From: Psococerastis gibbosa | Lineage: Eukaryota; Arthropoda; Insecta; Psocodea; Psocidae | Reading direction: 5' to 3' | Assembly: GCA_963971405.1 (NCBI GenBank) | Contig: OZ020492.1 | Location: forward strand, 5,332,001-5,396,000 | Length of the DNA: 64,000 nucleotides | In this document: piece after piece, positions 29,251-42,874 of the stretch | Layout of the letters: every line of letters begins with the position of its first letter | How positions within the stretch are numbered: position 1 is the stretch's first letter | Translations under genes and position numbers: made by a program | The notes under the pieces: model-generated | What the model was told of the DNA's origin: nothing | The model's input: only the letters and a program-made list of their open reading frames with translations | Database searches by the model: none

Positions 29251-30699
29251 AATTAATACACAAATAAAGAGTGCGTTGAATGGAAGAAAGGTGAGTGTAA
29301 CAGTCAACGGTAAGGCATGAAGGCATGTGTATGTGACATGCTATGAATTTATTAACTTCTTCGAGTACTTCAACTTATTCAGGCTACTATTTATTATTAA
29401 TTGAGCAAGCCTGATACGCGGAAAATTATTAATGACATAACTGAAGAAACATATTCTCGGAGTCTACGATGAAGGCCGTAAACAAGGGGGGTTCATGGGG
29501 GTTCAACCCCCCCCCCCCCCCGAAATGAAATGGCTTGATGCTAGATAGAATCAGATTTTGAGAGGAAAAATAGAAACCACTATGTAATATCCAATGAAAT
29601 TTCTGAAAGAAAAATTGAAAATATAAGAGCAAAATAGTATGGTTTTACGCATTTTAATAGTAGTAAAGTATAGCTGTAGATTTTACAAGGCTAATAAAGG
29701 AATGCTTAAATTCATAGTGCTGCAAAGGGGCCAGTGGGTCTCCATAAACCACGTCTTACAAAGCTCGAAGCTGGGGCCTTGCCCCCCCCCCCCCCAAAGG
29801 AGCCCCAGGGCAAGATGGATCGTGGCCCCCAACTTTACGCCCCTGCCTTTCACCCCGCCAATGCTGTTGGGCCAATCGACATGACATTGGGCATTGATAT
29901 TCTTGGCAATATTTCACCTGGATATATGGCTTTTGGTTTCTGGGACCTCAAAACGAGTAAAGTTGTGGGGGCGATCAGGCCCTCTCTTACGCTCAACCGG
30001 GGAGTCAGCAACAAGTACAATGTTAGAATTAATAAAAATCAATCAATCAATGAAATCAATCAAAAGGTGTATTAGAAAATACAAATACACAATACTGTAG
30101 TGCCAGATGGCCCATAACAGACTAAAAAATAAATAAATATGTACATTCACACATCCACATGCACACGCACACATGTATTTATTTATATAATTATACTCCA
30201 TCTGCATAGATGTCTCATCATGGGTAATGGTAGTGATGGTAGTGGTAGAGAAATGGGTAGAGACACACAAACTCAATATTATGGTCTGTCAGTGTCTTGC
30301 ACTGACTCATCAGAAGGCGTTTGGGGGTAATATGGCTTAACTGATCTGATAAATGTTTCGTTACCCACATCCGCTTGCATCCTAAGTGTGTAGATAATGT
30401 ACGTTGTTTCCGGCTGTGTTATTCTGTTGAAATTCTTTTGTTTGTGTGATCCTTTCAGTGAACACGCACGTATCATGCTTGTAGTTCATGCCTCATCTAA
30501 TGTACACGAAATTAATTTGACCCAGCCTACTTTAATTGAACTAGCACTTTTAGCGTATACCCTTTCTGGAGCCTGTACTTGCCATTGTTAAGCAATTATT
30601 GTCGAAAATGTAGGCCAATTAGTTAAATAAAAAATAAATAAATATTGCATTTTTGTTCAATTGCTAAGCCAACCAATCGGAGTTAGGGCTATAAAGCTA

Positions 30700-30975
30700 A
30701 GTATGCTCTGTTGGTTGCTTCTTCTATTCTTCTATTTTGGTTGGTGTTGCTTACTTGTGCTCCTAGATAGACGAAGCTCTTGACATTTTCGAATGCCATT
30801 CCTTCCACAGTCAGTCTGTTCTCTTATCGCCTCCTTGCCAAAGCTGACGTTACAACGTACTTAGTTTTTGCAACATTTATTTCCAGGTCTACTTTTCTCT
30901 TCTCTGCACATAATCTGACAAGTGTGTCTTCTAGTTGTCTCTCATTTTTAGCAATTAAATGTACTAATACCTTAA
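30700..30975 (-). pseudogene. LINE reverse transcriptase fragment
   Basis: Minus strand reads LIAKNERQLEDTLVRLCAEK, RKVDLEINVAKTKYVVTSAL, then a stop and ENRLTVEGMAFENVKSFVYL GAQVSNTNQN. The segment NxxKTKYM...VEG..FE.V..F.YLGA is typical of the RT of arthropod LINEs. Decayed. Confidence 0.7.
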
Positions 30976-31779
30976 AACAGGGTTTCAAAAATTTTTCAAG
31001 TAGCCTATTGAGGAAGCTCAGTACCTAAATTACCGTTTCAGTCGTTTGTTTGACTGAAAAGGTTTTAATCTGTGTTATTAAATACAGTGATTGGTAAAAA
31101 AAAGGTGTGAATAGCTTCTGCCTATTGATGATGCAGGAGCTCTCCGATGTCCGGTGACCTACTCTGGAGGCTGTGACATAACGTAAATACGATAACTGCG
31201 TCAAGTTCAGACTGCCCATCACTCCATATACACATACGGATGTATCATTGATCGTCTACCCAGTTGAGTGTAATAGAGGGCCAGTAGGCGTAGCACCAAC
31301 GTAAATAATAACTCACACGGGGAATTATTAAAACCATTGTTTCCACAGCAAGTGGTCGGTGGTCCGCGGACTCCTGCCAGAGGCCTTGCCAGAAGGGTCC
31401 GCAAGATGTCATTAGCATAAATTTGCTTATATATTTGGTTCTGCAATAGATTGTAAATTTTTTTAGCTTTCCGAACGAAGAATTAAAACTGTACTGATGG
31501 ATGTACACAAATAAATCATGATTTCATGACTAGTATGGAATATATTATAGTTTTACGTTAGCTCATTAGCCTCAGTGTTTGGGGGGGGGGGGGCTATAGG
31601 CAACGAGAACCGTTTTTTTACTTAAGGTTTGGGAATTAGTGGGTACCTGTCGTTATAGCGACTGGATGAGGGGGGGGTCATTGAAAAAATGTTGTTGGAA
31701 ATCCCTAATTTAAATCATTTAAGCAGCGCATTGCAACTAACCCGCTCCGAAGCAGAAGAGATTCCACTGCCTCACGACA

Positions 31780-31897
31780 TGCAGAGTAGTGGTACAGACT
31801 CTGACTTTCACCCGAAAGGTTTTTGGTTCGAGTTCCACGCTTGCTACATTTTCTGATTATGCTTCGTAGGGCGTGCTGTAAAGCAGGTTTCTAGTTT
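31780..31897 (+). mobile_element. tRNA-derived SINE family (ATGTAGAGTAGTGG), truncated copy 2
   Basis: CATGCAGAGTAGTGGTACAG, CCCGAAAGG, TTGGTTCGAGTTCCACGC and GCTTCGTAGGGCGTGC match copy 1; the 3' half is replaced by a T-rich tract. Confidence 0.6.
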
Positions 31898-31933
31898 CTA
31901 GGTTTTTTTTTTGTTTTTTTGTTTTTTTTTAAA

Positions 31934-32090
31934 GATTAATCGCACACAAACAATTTAATGAATGTATCCGATTGACCTCTTCAGTCGCCTCTGTAGGTTA
32001 TTACCCGTGATGAGTACGACACGTCTCCGATTGCATGGCGTGTAAAGACTCGCACAAGCGCAAGCACGTTACCACCTGGCCATCGAAGTT
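31934..32090 (-). mobile_element. tRNA-derived SINE (GGCCAGGTGGTAACG), inverted copy
   Basis: Reverse complement of the element at 32924-33088: GACCTCTTCAGTCGCCTCTG, GTGTAAAGACTCGCAC and CACCTGGCCATCGAAG. The two face each other across about 830 bp. Fragments also occur at 33889-33940 (minus) and, diverged, at 58025-58130 in the GMC-C intron. Confidence 0.65.
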
Positions 32091-32923
32091 GTGTGTAAAC
32101 GACGGCTAAAACCGCTAAATTGGCATTGTAATAGAACAAAAAGTATTTTTTATTTACTTATTTAACTGTTCCACAGACGCGACGTCTAGCAACATTAAAT
32201 GAACTGCCATTTAATGATTTATTTAATGTGTTAGCACGGTTTGACTGGCAGTTGCCAATGCCTGGATCTCAGATGTACACGGTCAGTGTGACCACTGATC
32301 ATAGCGCACAAGGTGCACATGATTCAGATTGTTTTATAAATAAATAAATACATAAATAATGACTTTAATATAGCTGAGACCACCCTAGCGGAGTTTGGGC
32401 CATCTCTTACACTCAACTAGGGGTCAGCAACAAAAACAGTATACATTTGCAGTACAAGGTTCCAATAATTCAAAACATTCCCTAAGACTAAAACACTCAC
32501 TCACTCACACACACAAGCATGGGGCGGTTCGAATAAATCCTAGCCTATGTAATATTTGAAATTAGATACTCCTTGACTCAGATTGTTTTCCTGCTGTGTC
32601 GCTGTATGTAAGAGTCACACAGACTTAGATACGAAACTGTTTAAGACAGGGCGGAAGGCTGAGAAGTTTAAAACAACCTGGCGGACATGATTAGCGAATA
32701 CAGATTGCTTAAAACCTGTCTGAATGTACAAACTCTCGCTGGTCTGATGAGAGTTGGCCATAGGGTGTGGGGCTATGGTGACGAAAGGCACCCAGACTAT
32801 ATTTTAGGCCTATCATTTCCTATCATAGAAACATCATGGAATCGTTATAAGTAGCATTTTTAATGGGAAATGCAAGTAACACATCATCGGCAGGGCTAGC
32901 AGTTGAATGTTTTAGAAGTTAAT

Positions 32924-33088
32924 CGACTTCGATGGCCAGGTGGTAACGTGCTTGCACTAGTGCGAGTCTTTACACGCCATGCGATCGGAGACGTGTCGTA
33001 GCTCAACACGGATACTAACCTACAGAGGCGACTGAAGAGGTCAATCGGATACATTGATTAAATTGTTTGTGTGCGATTAATCTTTTAT
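32924..33088 (+). mobile_element. tRNA-derived SINE (GGCCAGGTGGTAACG), forward copy
   Basis: CGATGGCCAGGTGGTAACGT supplies an A-box-like start and GCGAGTCTTTACACGCCATG and GATCGGAGACGTGTCG follow; ends TTGTTTGTGTGCGATTAATC. The same head is inside each unit of the 348-bp duplication at 53266. Confidence 0.65.
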
Positions 33089-33639
33089 ACAAAAATAATA
33101 ATAATAATGATAGTACCATGTATTTCTTAGTCCTTATTTTTACACAGAACATTTTCTGTGTATTCTAATTATTGTTCTTTAATTTTTTCAGGTAAGTTAA
33201 TGTAGCCATTGGCTCCTTGCAAAGAAAAAAAACAATTATATTCAAGATGGATCCAACATATTGAGTTGGCCACCCAGGGGATGCCCTTACAATGGCACTA
33301 CAGCTGGTTCGCAATGGTTCACAATACAATGTTATTGTTAATCTTCAGGTAAGTCAAATAATTCAATAGTAATTAGAACTATTAATATACCTGATGGATG
33401 ATAGAGTGAAGTCGACTTTACATTTCCCTTCTCTATAAATCACCTTACGTTATAGTCAAAATTTTTATTTATTAAGTGTATTTTAAGGTATCTAGCTACC
33501 TAGGTTAACTATGAAATATATTGCTTAATTTGGAGTATTTTGTGTTATTTTATGCAATTGGCATAATCATGATGCGGAACGGCAAATGGGGGGGGGGGGG
33601 TGTTTATGAACTAGCTTTCTCATTTTCTCATGACTTATG

Positions 33640-33875
33640 GAATGATATGGGTGGTCGTTCTGAAAGCGTACTTCCAAACGTTTCATCAACATCTGCGGTC
33701 GACATCTTCATTGGAACTGCGTAGAGTTCGAAAATTGTATCTCGGAGGCTCAGTAGCCACTGCTGACCGTAGATGTTGACGAAACGTTTGTAAGTACGCT
33801 TTCAGAACGACCACGGTCTATCATCCCGGATTCTACTGCTTCATCACGTAACTCCGGCCGTGAAAGCCGTTTGTA
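33640..33875. mobile_element. Foldback MITE, copy 2
   Basis: GTGGTCGTTCTGAAAGCGTA, AAACGTTTCATCAACATCTG and their reverse complements form the arms; the right end reads GGATTCTACTGCTTCATCAC and TCCGGCCGTGAAAGC. Non-coding. Confidence 0.7.
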
Positions 33876-34289
33876 TTTATTATCTGTTGATGAGAGACTC
33901 GCAAGTACAAGCACGCTACCACCTGGCCACCGAAGTCGCGAAAGTGCCTATCAGACGTTTGTTTGAAGTCTTCAGCTCTAGGTCTGCCAGTTGACAGATC
34001 GCACTATAATGTATTGCAATTGTATTGTCAAGTTCTAAGCAGCGGAAAGCCATCAAAACGTTTATAGTATTTTTAAATGGCATGAAGTGTTTAACACTGT
34101 CACAGCAAATCAATTATTTGCTGCAACCAATGGCAAATAATAAGTGTTTGACTTGCAATTATTATTATTGTATAGGTTGTTACTTTATACAGAGGCTTTC
34201 AATTGCTTTTTCTTCTGGTGACACACAGTATTCAGCTTTTTGCTAATATAAAAAAAATTATTGACGTAGAAAACATAAACATAGTTTTT

Positions 34290-34510
34290 AAATATTGGTC
34301 CAGTGGGTAGAGAACTAAACTATGACACGAATGCTCGAGATTCGAGGCTCGACATAAACTGAAAAAGTTTCTACCTATTCTGGGTCCACACTACTCTAAT
34401 GGGTACCTCATTTTCATCGGTGATGGAAAATGCGGCTGCTTAACTTAACATCTCAAATAGACCAGTAGCCATGATGGAGGATCCTCTACTAGTCCTTAGG
34501 CTAGGGCTAG
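34290..34510 (+). mobile_element. tRNA-derived SINE (TAGCCCAGTTGG family), copy 2
   Basis: TGGTCCAGTGGGTAGAGAAC and GAGATTCGAGGCTCG give the tRNA-like head; the body reads GGGTACCTCATTTTCATCGG, AATGCGGCTGCTTAACTTAA and CATCTCAAATAGACCAGTAG. Confidence 0.55.
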
Positions 34511-36438
34511 CTCAAAGGTTTAAAAAAAATTTACATTAGGTAACTGGCGGACCTGTTCTGTCAGACAGTTGTGTCTAAAAAGTTGTGTCTTGTGCTTAAA
34601 AAGTTGGACGGCAGCGTCGAATTATTTGAATCTTGTGGATCATATCAATAGAGAATAAAGTTAAACCTGGATTGGCCGGACTGTTAGTGTAGTTGTCGCA
34701 CTATCCATTTTTTTTTTCTTGTTTCCCTATTTGCAGACACATAGACGTCGCGGAGTTCATAATAAATGAAGTATCTGCTTCGAGAGTGAAAGGTTGTAGA
34801 AAATTATAATGACGATCATAACCTGTTCCCGCTCTATCCATTATCTAATAAACGTGGATGCGCCTTTAATTCTTAGCGTAAACTTCTTGTTCTAAAGCAG
34901 TTGCTCCTAAATTTAGATGAATTCTACTCATTGTCTTCAGTGACATTTCTTCATGGGGGCATCGGACTTTATTGAAATACTATTATTAACATTCAATGTG
35001 CTTTTCCCCCTTCTGTGATTATTTCTATTCTTATATATATGTTGACCCCATTGAGAAATATTTAAAAATACCGTGTTATTGTAAGGACATTAATTCGGCA
35101 AGTTCTAATTATTTCGGTGTACTGCCGCTTGATGTTTGTTTACATAGTTTCTATTAATGATACCTTCACACGTCCGAATTAATACAGTATCGAATTTCAC
35201 TTGAGGTTACGAGGTCGTAACTCGCCGGTTTCAGTTACGGGATCACTTCTTATCGAATTGATCACTTCCTAGTAAGATAGGTAATGTTCGAACAGAATAT
35301 ATTCTTCATCCTTGAGAAGATAAGCTTCGTAAAATATTGGCACCCCAAAATTGAATAATTCTCATTTTTTTATTTCATTAACTAAGCAAGCTATTAAAAT
35401 TCAGTTAATTGAAGTCGTAGAAGACTAATTCATTTTTGGTTTGTTTTTCATGAATTCTGTTTCCGAGAAATTTTAGTGCCAATAATGTTTTTGAAAGAGC
35501 TACGGTTCCAAAAATTAAAAATTCTCTATTATGTGATGCATGAAGTATTATTCTGCAACTTGAATGAGCCAAATCTTTATTAACTTGCTCTGTTAATTAA
35601 AAAAAATATGTAGTAAAAAAACACGAACGGATTCAGGCAATTTTCATGAAGTAAGGAGTAACAGAATTAATAAAATTTGACATTCTTCATCCTTCTCTTA
35701 TTGATGTCTGATTATATTATTTAGTACACATTTGTGAAGTAAGCGGTTTTACGCCTTTTTATTAACTACGCTGAGTGTATGACATTTGAGAAATAAAACA
35801 TTGTAAAATACACTTCATTTACCTTCAGTTATTGGCTACAACATTGAGTAAAATTGACAGGAAACGAGGATTTACGGGAAATTCGACCGTACATCGAGTT
35901 ATCATGACAAACACATTATATCACAAGGCAACATAGTAACTGCACGTATGTTTAAAGCAATGACGACAACCGGAGCACTACCTGCGCTATTCCGAGCAAT
36001 GGTACCGACCCACTGAAAGGTACTGGTACTTTCTTGTGGTTGCCGACTAGTAGTTTACCCCACCCGGTATCCTTACGGCTTACATCTTCCCGGTAGCTGT
36101 CTGAAGACACAACACACTTGCGGGATTGCGTTGTCCAGGGAAACCAGTTTAAATTCAGCTAGTACTTGTTTACCCATATTGTGTGCACAAATATATTTGG
36201 ATGAGGTCTTGACCATGGGTTTTTGTAGGTGGATTTGGCGGATGTAGACTGCGATTGAGGGGGAACGAAAAGGATCGCCTTCTGCATGTATTAATCCAAA
36301 GTAAAATAGATGGACAGAAGGCTCCCGGCAGAAGAATCCAAAAACATTTTTACGTAATTTATTAATGAAAATCCATTCTATCCAGTGTTACAGTTAAATT
36401 TATTCCAATTCTTCAAACAATACAGGTTTACATTTAAA

Positions 36439-37302
36439 AAGAAGCGGTCCGAGTTTACTCGAACATGCTTTCCAATTTATCAATTAGCAGGGAGAGAAAA
36501 TGAATTATTTCATGGTAAATAATTTTCCTATGATTAAATTTCGGGTATCACGGGGGGGGGGGGGGGGGGAGTCCACCTGACGTCACTGGAGGTGACGTAA
36601 ATTCTAGATAGGACAGACCAACACATTACCTCACAGCAATAATGGCAGGGCACGCAATGAATTTGCTTTCATTTTTTCAAAATTTTTTTTGCACAAAACC
36701 AAATAGTTTTTTGGGAAAGCAAACTGTCCGGTTTCGTTACTCAATTTAACACCTAAAACATGCCTGAAGGTAGAAATAATCGATAGAAAGATTTAGCAGA
36801 AAAATTATTTTTTAGTCATTTTTCGTTAAAATTAAGTTATTTTTATTTTTTTACCCCCAGAAGCAAACTATCAAGGGGTAAGCGACCCCCTGCATTTTAT
36901 CAACATTAATAATGACTACAATATATGTGAATTTAAAAGAAATCGTTGGAGTCGTTTTTGAGAAATAATTTTTTTAGAAGTTTTTTTTTAGTTTTTTGAG
37001 AATAAAACCCCCCAAATTGAGTTAGCCAAAAATAAAAAAATCATCCCGAGGTATGATTTTTGTGAACCTACATGCCGAATTTCATCAAAATTGACCGAGT
37101 AGTTTGCCTGGAAATCGATGAACAGACAGATAGACAGACATACATACATACTGACAAACAGACAGAGTGACAGACAAACATTTCGTAAAAAGCACTTTTT
37201 TGGGTTCCCGGGACCTCAAAACGTGTAAATCCGTTGAAATCTCGGAATCGAAAATTTTGACCATCACAAAGCTTTCCTTATACTACGTATAAATTGGAAA
37301 GC
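36439..37302 (-). mobile_element. GCTTTCC family element, copy 5 (full length, inverted)
   Basis: Full reverse copy with a poly-G run of about 16 (poly-C on its own strand) and a degenerate GACAGACA array. It faces copy 6 head to head across 347 bp, so the two form a large imperfect inverted repeat. Confidence 0.8.
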
Positions 37303-37649
37303 AAAAATATTTTGGGGGGGGGGGGGTGCGTTCCCTTGGACCACCCCCCTGGGCACGGCCATGCCCCGCACATATAAATAATAATAAAGATTTAAATAAA
37401 GTATGAACTTATAAATGAAAGATGATAGTAATATTAATTAGTTATTAGAATTAGGTCCATTTGGTACTTGCCAATTAATATATACGAGTGCTGCCATTTA
37501 TGATGGCTCACACTGTTGCTACTAAAGCTACGGAAAGTAGAATCCGACGGAAGCCGCAAAGCAAAAGAGGCTTCGCTTGGATTCCACTTTATGTAGTTTG
37601 GTGGCAACCACCCTTATAGTAATTCACGCTACAATAACCTCATATTGTT

Positions 37650-38500
37650 GCTTTCCAATTTATACGTAGTATAAGGAAAGCTTTGTGACGGTCGAAATTT
37701 TTGATTCCGAGATTTCAGCGGATTTACACGTTTTAAGGTCCCAGGAACCCAAAATAGTGGTTTTTACGAAATGTCTGTCTGTCTGTCTGTCTGTTCGTCA
37801 ATTTCCGGGCAAACTACTCGGTCAATTTTGATGAAATTCGGCATGTAGGTTCACAAATATCATACCTCGGGACCACTTTTTTTATTTTGGGCTAACTCAA
37901 TTTGGGGGGTTTTATTTTCAAAAAACTTCAAAAAAACGTCAAAAAAAATTATTTCCAAAAAACGGCTCCAACGATTTCTTTTAAATTCACATATTTTGTA
38001 GTTGTTGTTAATGTTGATAAAATGCGGAGGGTCGCTTGCCCCTTGATAGTTTTCTTCTGGGGGTAAAAAAATAAAAATGACTAAATTTTAATGAAAAATG
38101 GCTAGAAAATAATTTTTCTGCGAAACCTTTCTATCGATGATTTCTACCTGCAGGTATGTTTTAGGTGTTAAATTGAGTAACGAAACCGGATAGGTTGCTT
38201 CCCCAGCAAAATATTTGGTTTTGTAAAAAAAAAATGTTTATTTGAAAAAATGATTGAAAGTTCACGCTCAAATGCATTACGTGCCCTGCCAGTATTGCTG
38301 TGTGGTAATGTGTTGGTCTGACCTATCTAGAATTTACCTCACCACCAGTGACGTCAGGTGGACAACCCCCCCCCCCCCCCCACCCGAGATATCGGAAATT
38401 TAACCATAGGAAAATTATTTATCATGAAATTACTCATTTTCTCTATCTACTAATTTTGATAAATTGGAAAGCATGTTCGAGTAAACTCGGACCGGTTCTT
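37650..38500 (+). mobile_element. GCTTTCC family element, copy 6 (full length)
   Basis: Full copy, 851 bp, GCTTTCCAATTTAT to ACCGGTTCTT, with the ATAAATTGGAAAGC subterminal inverted repeat near its right end. Partner of copy 5. Confidence 0.8.
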
Positions 38501-39554
38501 TGTATTCGAGGTAGCTTAACTAGCATGTGCCTGACGGACTTATTAATGAAGTTTATTATGCGGGGCCCTACACCACTGTGGTGCAGTAGAAATGGAACGA
38601 ATAGTAATTATTTGCTATTTAATTTACTTACTCTATTTTCGCAAATATTGCATAACTTACCTAACTAGACTTTGATCGGCTGTGTTTTCCTCGCCTTCTT
38701 CTTGTCTGATATCGAGAAACTACTGTTGTTTGCTGTGAGAAGGATTGTTAGTGAAAGTGCCTGTAATTACAGGAACAGTTTGGCCAAGAAAGATAGCAGG
38801 TGTTTGTTAAACGTCCTGATATCTTTTCAAACATCTGGAAATCAGTCATGCTTGTTCTTGGTCAACTTGGTCTTTGTGGGGGAGGGGGGGGGGCTGAGTG
38901 TTAGACCCTATCGATTTCGGTCATTATTTTTATTGTTTCCCTATGAATTTTTGGCTATTGGCAAACTGGTAGACGTTCTCGATGTCAACTGACACATAAT
39001 GGTCAAGCTGAGACAAGCTTACCATAGCAATAAAACAGGCGAAAACATGACTTAACCAAGTACAGATACGAGTCGTCCGTTTTGGTAAGGTACCCTTTAA
39101 TGACGGTTTAAAGCTCGTAGCTATCTCCGCTCTGCCACTCTACCGGACTACCGCTCAACTTTGTTTCAACATATTTGGCTCTTGCCATGACTAAATGGAG
39201 ACGGAAAAAAATTGGTGGGCCCTGAGAATTATTTTCATTTTATGTTGAGTCTCGTACCCTGACCTATCGTTTCATAGTTCAGTTCACTACCAACTGGATT
39301 GCGCCGCCTCATTTGATATACTGTCTAATTACTAATGTAATAATTATAAGGTGCGAGTAGGTTATGGTATGCAACGAGCAAGTACGTGGATAACGGTGAA
39401 AGTGCGATACCTTATTCCTTGCTTTATCATCGGTTATAGGTCAGCTATAAAACTAGCCTGTAGGTTTTTATGTATTAATGTGACCATTTTGTCCTTTCCT
39501 GTGATTTAACAAACTGGGATGAGCGGCATTGCTCAGAAATCTTCTGCTGGCCAT

Positions 39555-39920
39555 GGAACGAATAGTTGTTTCTATCGCCTGCTTTCAGGATTTTTGCTAC
39601 ACGCAACCGTGTCAGCCTGGCGGGGGGAGTGAGTCTGTTTGTTAACTTGAGGCACCCTATGTGCAGACTCTTTCACCTCAGGGAGAAGGGGAGTTGACTG
39701 ACAGGGTGGACCTCCTGATTATAGTGGATTCCGAACCACTTGGGGAACATGGTAAAGTCACACGATTAAATCGGAGGTCAGAACTCGACACGCACGTAGA
39801 CTGACCAGTATTGTCTCAGCGCGTTATCATGTCCCACCATGTTCCCCTGCCAACGCTGTGCACACTACCAAGTTTGCCGCAGTTTGAAACATGCTCTGCT
39901 CTAATGGATTCAACATGGTA
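39555..39920 (+). repeat. ~345-bp dispersed repeat, forward copy of an inverted pair
   Basis: From GCCTGCTTTCAGGATTT through GACTCTTTCACCTCAGGG, GTTGACTGACAGGGTGGACC and CACTACCAAGTTTGCCGCAG to ATGGATTCAACATGGTAAG. Reverse complement at 43331-43672. A shorter direct copy of its first part is at 25140-25290. No coding capacity seen. Confidence 0.7.
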
Positions 39921-41408
39921 AGGCCGTTGGCCAATGGAGAGAATAGAGATAATATTAAATTTTTCTTCTCTGAATGCCTCTTCTATCGAAAATTGGCGAT
40001 TTTCCATCAAGTGATGAGAATAAGGCTTCTGATTGGTCAATGAATCAACGCTTTGGCTCAAGTTCTATAGAAGTTGTTGCTTACCAAAAATAGCCTTGAA
40101 TGATTAGAAAAAAATACGATTCACATGTACAATAAGCCATTGTCAATGGGTTAATTGTAAGAGTGGGTCGAAAGGCCCAAAATTCGCCCATATGGAAAAT
40201 AAAGACAATTTTCTTTCTTTCTTTCTTTCTTTCTATTGTCAAATGATGGTGCTAACTAATTATAAGGTTATTAGTGAAATGAGCCTGTTCAGCGGTTTAA
40301 TTGTAGAAATCAATTTGACTGAGAATGAGTAGCCAAAAATATTGTAAAGACCCGACCTGCAATGGTTACAAAGGTGATGGTAGTTTGCCACTGTACGGAG
40401 AAAGAGAAAACCAGGGGCTCAATCAATGCATAACCGCTCGGCGCTATTTTCTCTTATTGTCCCGATTTTGTTACTAGTGGGCCCATGCGAATTTAAGCAG
40501 AATCCTTAGCTTAGCTGAGATTTTTTTGGGCTCGCTCAATTTTTGGAGATAGCCGGGCTCTGAATGTGATTGCCTGTGATTGGTTGTGAGGGCCTTGGCC
40601 CTTGGGGTACTCCCGTGGACTAATTTTTGAAAGTATAGGCGTAAAATGGTAGGAATTTAACATTTTTATATAGCCTATTGTTTTTCCAAAAATCAAGTTC
40701 AAATTTGATGTATGGGGCATGCGCCCCACCCCCTCCCTATCGACTGCCCTGTGCCTGGATGTCCACGAATTATGCATTCACTTCTTCGTTGGCAATTACT
40801 TCGCAGCCGTGAATAGACATAAGGGCTAAGCCTGCGTGTAAGCCAAACTGCTTCGTTAATGTAAAAAAAAGTATTAGGTTGTTTAGAAAATTTAGTGACA
40901 GTGCTAAAATTAAAACACACTCACTCACAACAATACATTTTAGAATTGATAACGTCAACTTGCAGTAAATTTACATATTGCACATTTACTTCAGCGTTAG
41001 ATATGACTCTTATATTAAAGTATTTATTTTTTCAAAAATTAGGCCAGGGTCCCTTCACCCCCCCCCCCCTTCTCCCCCTCCTCTCAATCTTGTCCAGAAA
41101 CCCGATGACTATTGTACAACCTCCTTGTTCAGTTTCTGGAGTATGGCAATGTAGGAGAATAGCTGGGTTAGTTCTGCCTTAGTAGTTATAGTTATATTAC
41201 GAATATATAGTTAATCCTGTCTACAGTTTAAAATTGATATAGACAATTTTTCTTCCTTTCTTTCTTTGTAAATCTTGCTAATTTTCCAATTGGCTTGGAG
41301 GCTATGGCTAGCCTTTGTCGGATTGACTTCAATTGATTCCACTGACCGGAAACAGTAGGATGATATCATATCGAATGTGACCCATTTTTTTCTGGTTCAT
41401 GAAGGCTA

Positions 41409-41664
41409 CTAGAGTTCTATATAAAGGGGAGATAGGACATTCGCTAACGCCCAGGATATTTCTTGAGTTTCTGGTGCCATCTTGTCTTAATTGACAAAGA
41501 GCTTTGGTCAATGGTCTTCTATCGACCAATCAGAGTGATGGGATTTTGTATTGATTGGAATTTGGAAGTTACCGTGGTTGAATATGACGTGACAAGTGAC
41601 ATCAGAAATTAAGAAAATATCCTCGGCCGGAGCGAATGTCTCATCTCTCCTATAGTATATAATA
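41409..41664. mobile_element. MITE with GGGAGATAGGACATTCG ends, copy 2
   Basis: AGAGTTCTATATAAAGGGGA and GATAGGACATTCGC pair with GCGAATGTCTCATCTCTCCT and ATAGTATATAA. The interior is unrelated to copy 1. An AAT microsatellite follows at 41661-41684. Confidence 0.6.
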
Positions 41665-42197
41665 ATAATAATAATAATAATAATGACTGTGTTTTGACCA
41701 GAAATCATTTGAAAAAATCCCATTCGGCTCTGGCCGATCAGGTGTAGGGAGATTCCGCAGACCCTGCTTTTCCGTGAGGCGAGGTATCATATTTATTGGT
41801 CGCTAGATCCACCCCCTGGCTTGGCCACCCCCTTGCTCCTATTCCTGCGTACGCCCATGGACTGTAAGGCAATCGCAAAAAAAAAAATTGCAAGGTAAAA
41901 TTTAGTGGGTCGCGACGCAATTTTATATCATTTAGGGGTCCGCGACGAAAAAAGTTTGAGAACCTCTGGGTTACATTTCAGAAAAAAATTTCCGACAGTA
42001 CAACGTTATGAGCGTAAGCTTAATTTAGACCCATATCATAATTCTAATTTTTTTGATCACTAGTGCACCCTCTTCTGATTTAGAACTGTAAAGACTACGA
42101 CTACCGTACTGTATGGTCGTCAAACTGAAAATTTACTTCATCTCATTGATTACGTAAAGGGATGAATGGAGCAATGAACGGAAACTGGATTCAGGAC

Positions 42198-42415
42198 ATG
42201 TAGAGTAGTGGTACAGACTCCGACTTTCACCCGAAAGGTTGCTGGTTCGAGTCTCACACTAGCTACATTTTCTGGCCATGCTTCGGAGGGCATGTAAAGA
42301 AGACGGTCCCGGGTCTTCCTAGTTGAGTGTAGGAAAGGGCTTTATAGCCCTAACTCCGCTAGGTCGGCTTAGTAATAGAACAAAAAAGTCAATATTTATT
42401 TATTTAATTGTTTAT
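42198..42415 (+). mobile_element. tRNA-derived SINE family (ATGTAGAGTAGTGG), full copy 3
   Basis: Complete head, body and tail as in copy 1 (GCTGGTTCGAGTCTCACAC, GGAGGGCATGTAAAG, CCCTAACTCCGCTAGGTCGG, TATTTATTTATTTAATTG). Confidence 0.7.
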
Positions 42416-42874
42416 TCTAACCCAAGTTACCATCTTGCAAGGGTGAGACGCTGACCACAGCACGAAATCTATCACCTTGGCCGTCGCTCATACATCAATA
42501 TTTCCTGTTCAATTTAGCACAAATAATGGTATTATTATTTCTAATTGAATGGTATATTTAGATCAAAACGCTGTGGTTAATTCTAAAGAAAGTGTAGGCA
42601 ATTGCTGTTCTATTTTGCCGCCATGTAAAGTAAATTTTAGACTTAATTTTCGGCTATTTCCTTGCTATTGACACGATTCGCAACGGAGCTGGTGCTGTGC
42701 CATAACAACATCTGTAACATTTCACAATTTCAGCGGCCACCATTCATGGGCGGGGGAGGACAACGAGGTGATCCAAAAATCCATTTCGCCGCAGACAATG
42801 TGGTTAGATTTCATGAGGGGAAGGCCGTTCACAGCGATGTCTAGAATCTTCGCAATTTCTAGATTTATCAGGGT

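Noticed and set aside
33190-33360. Possible short exon between TTTTTTCAG and CAG|GTAAG
   Set aside because: Splice-like ends are present but every frame has a stop and no family is recognisable.
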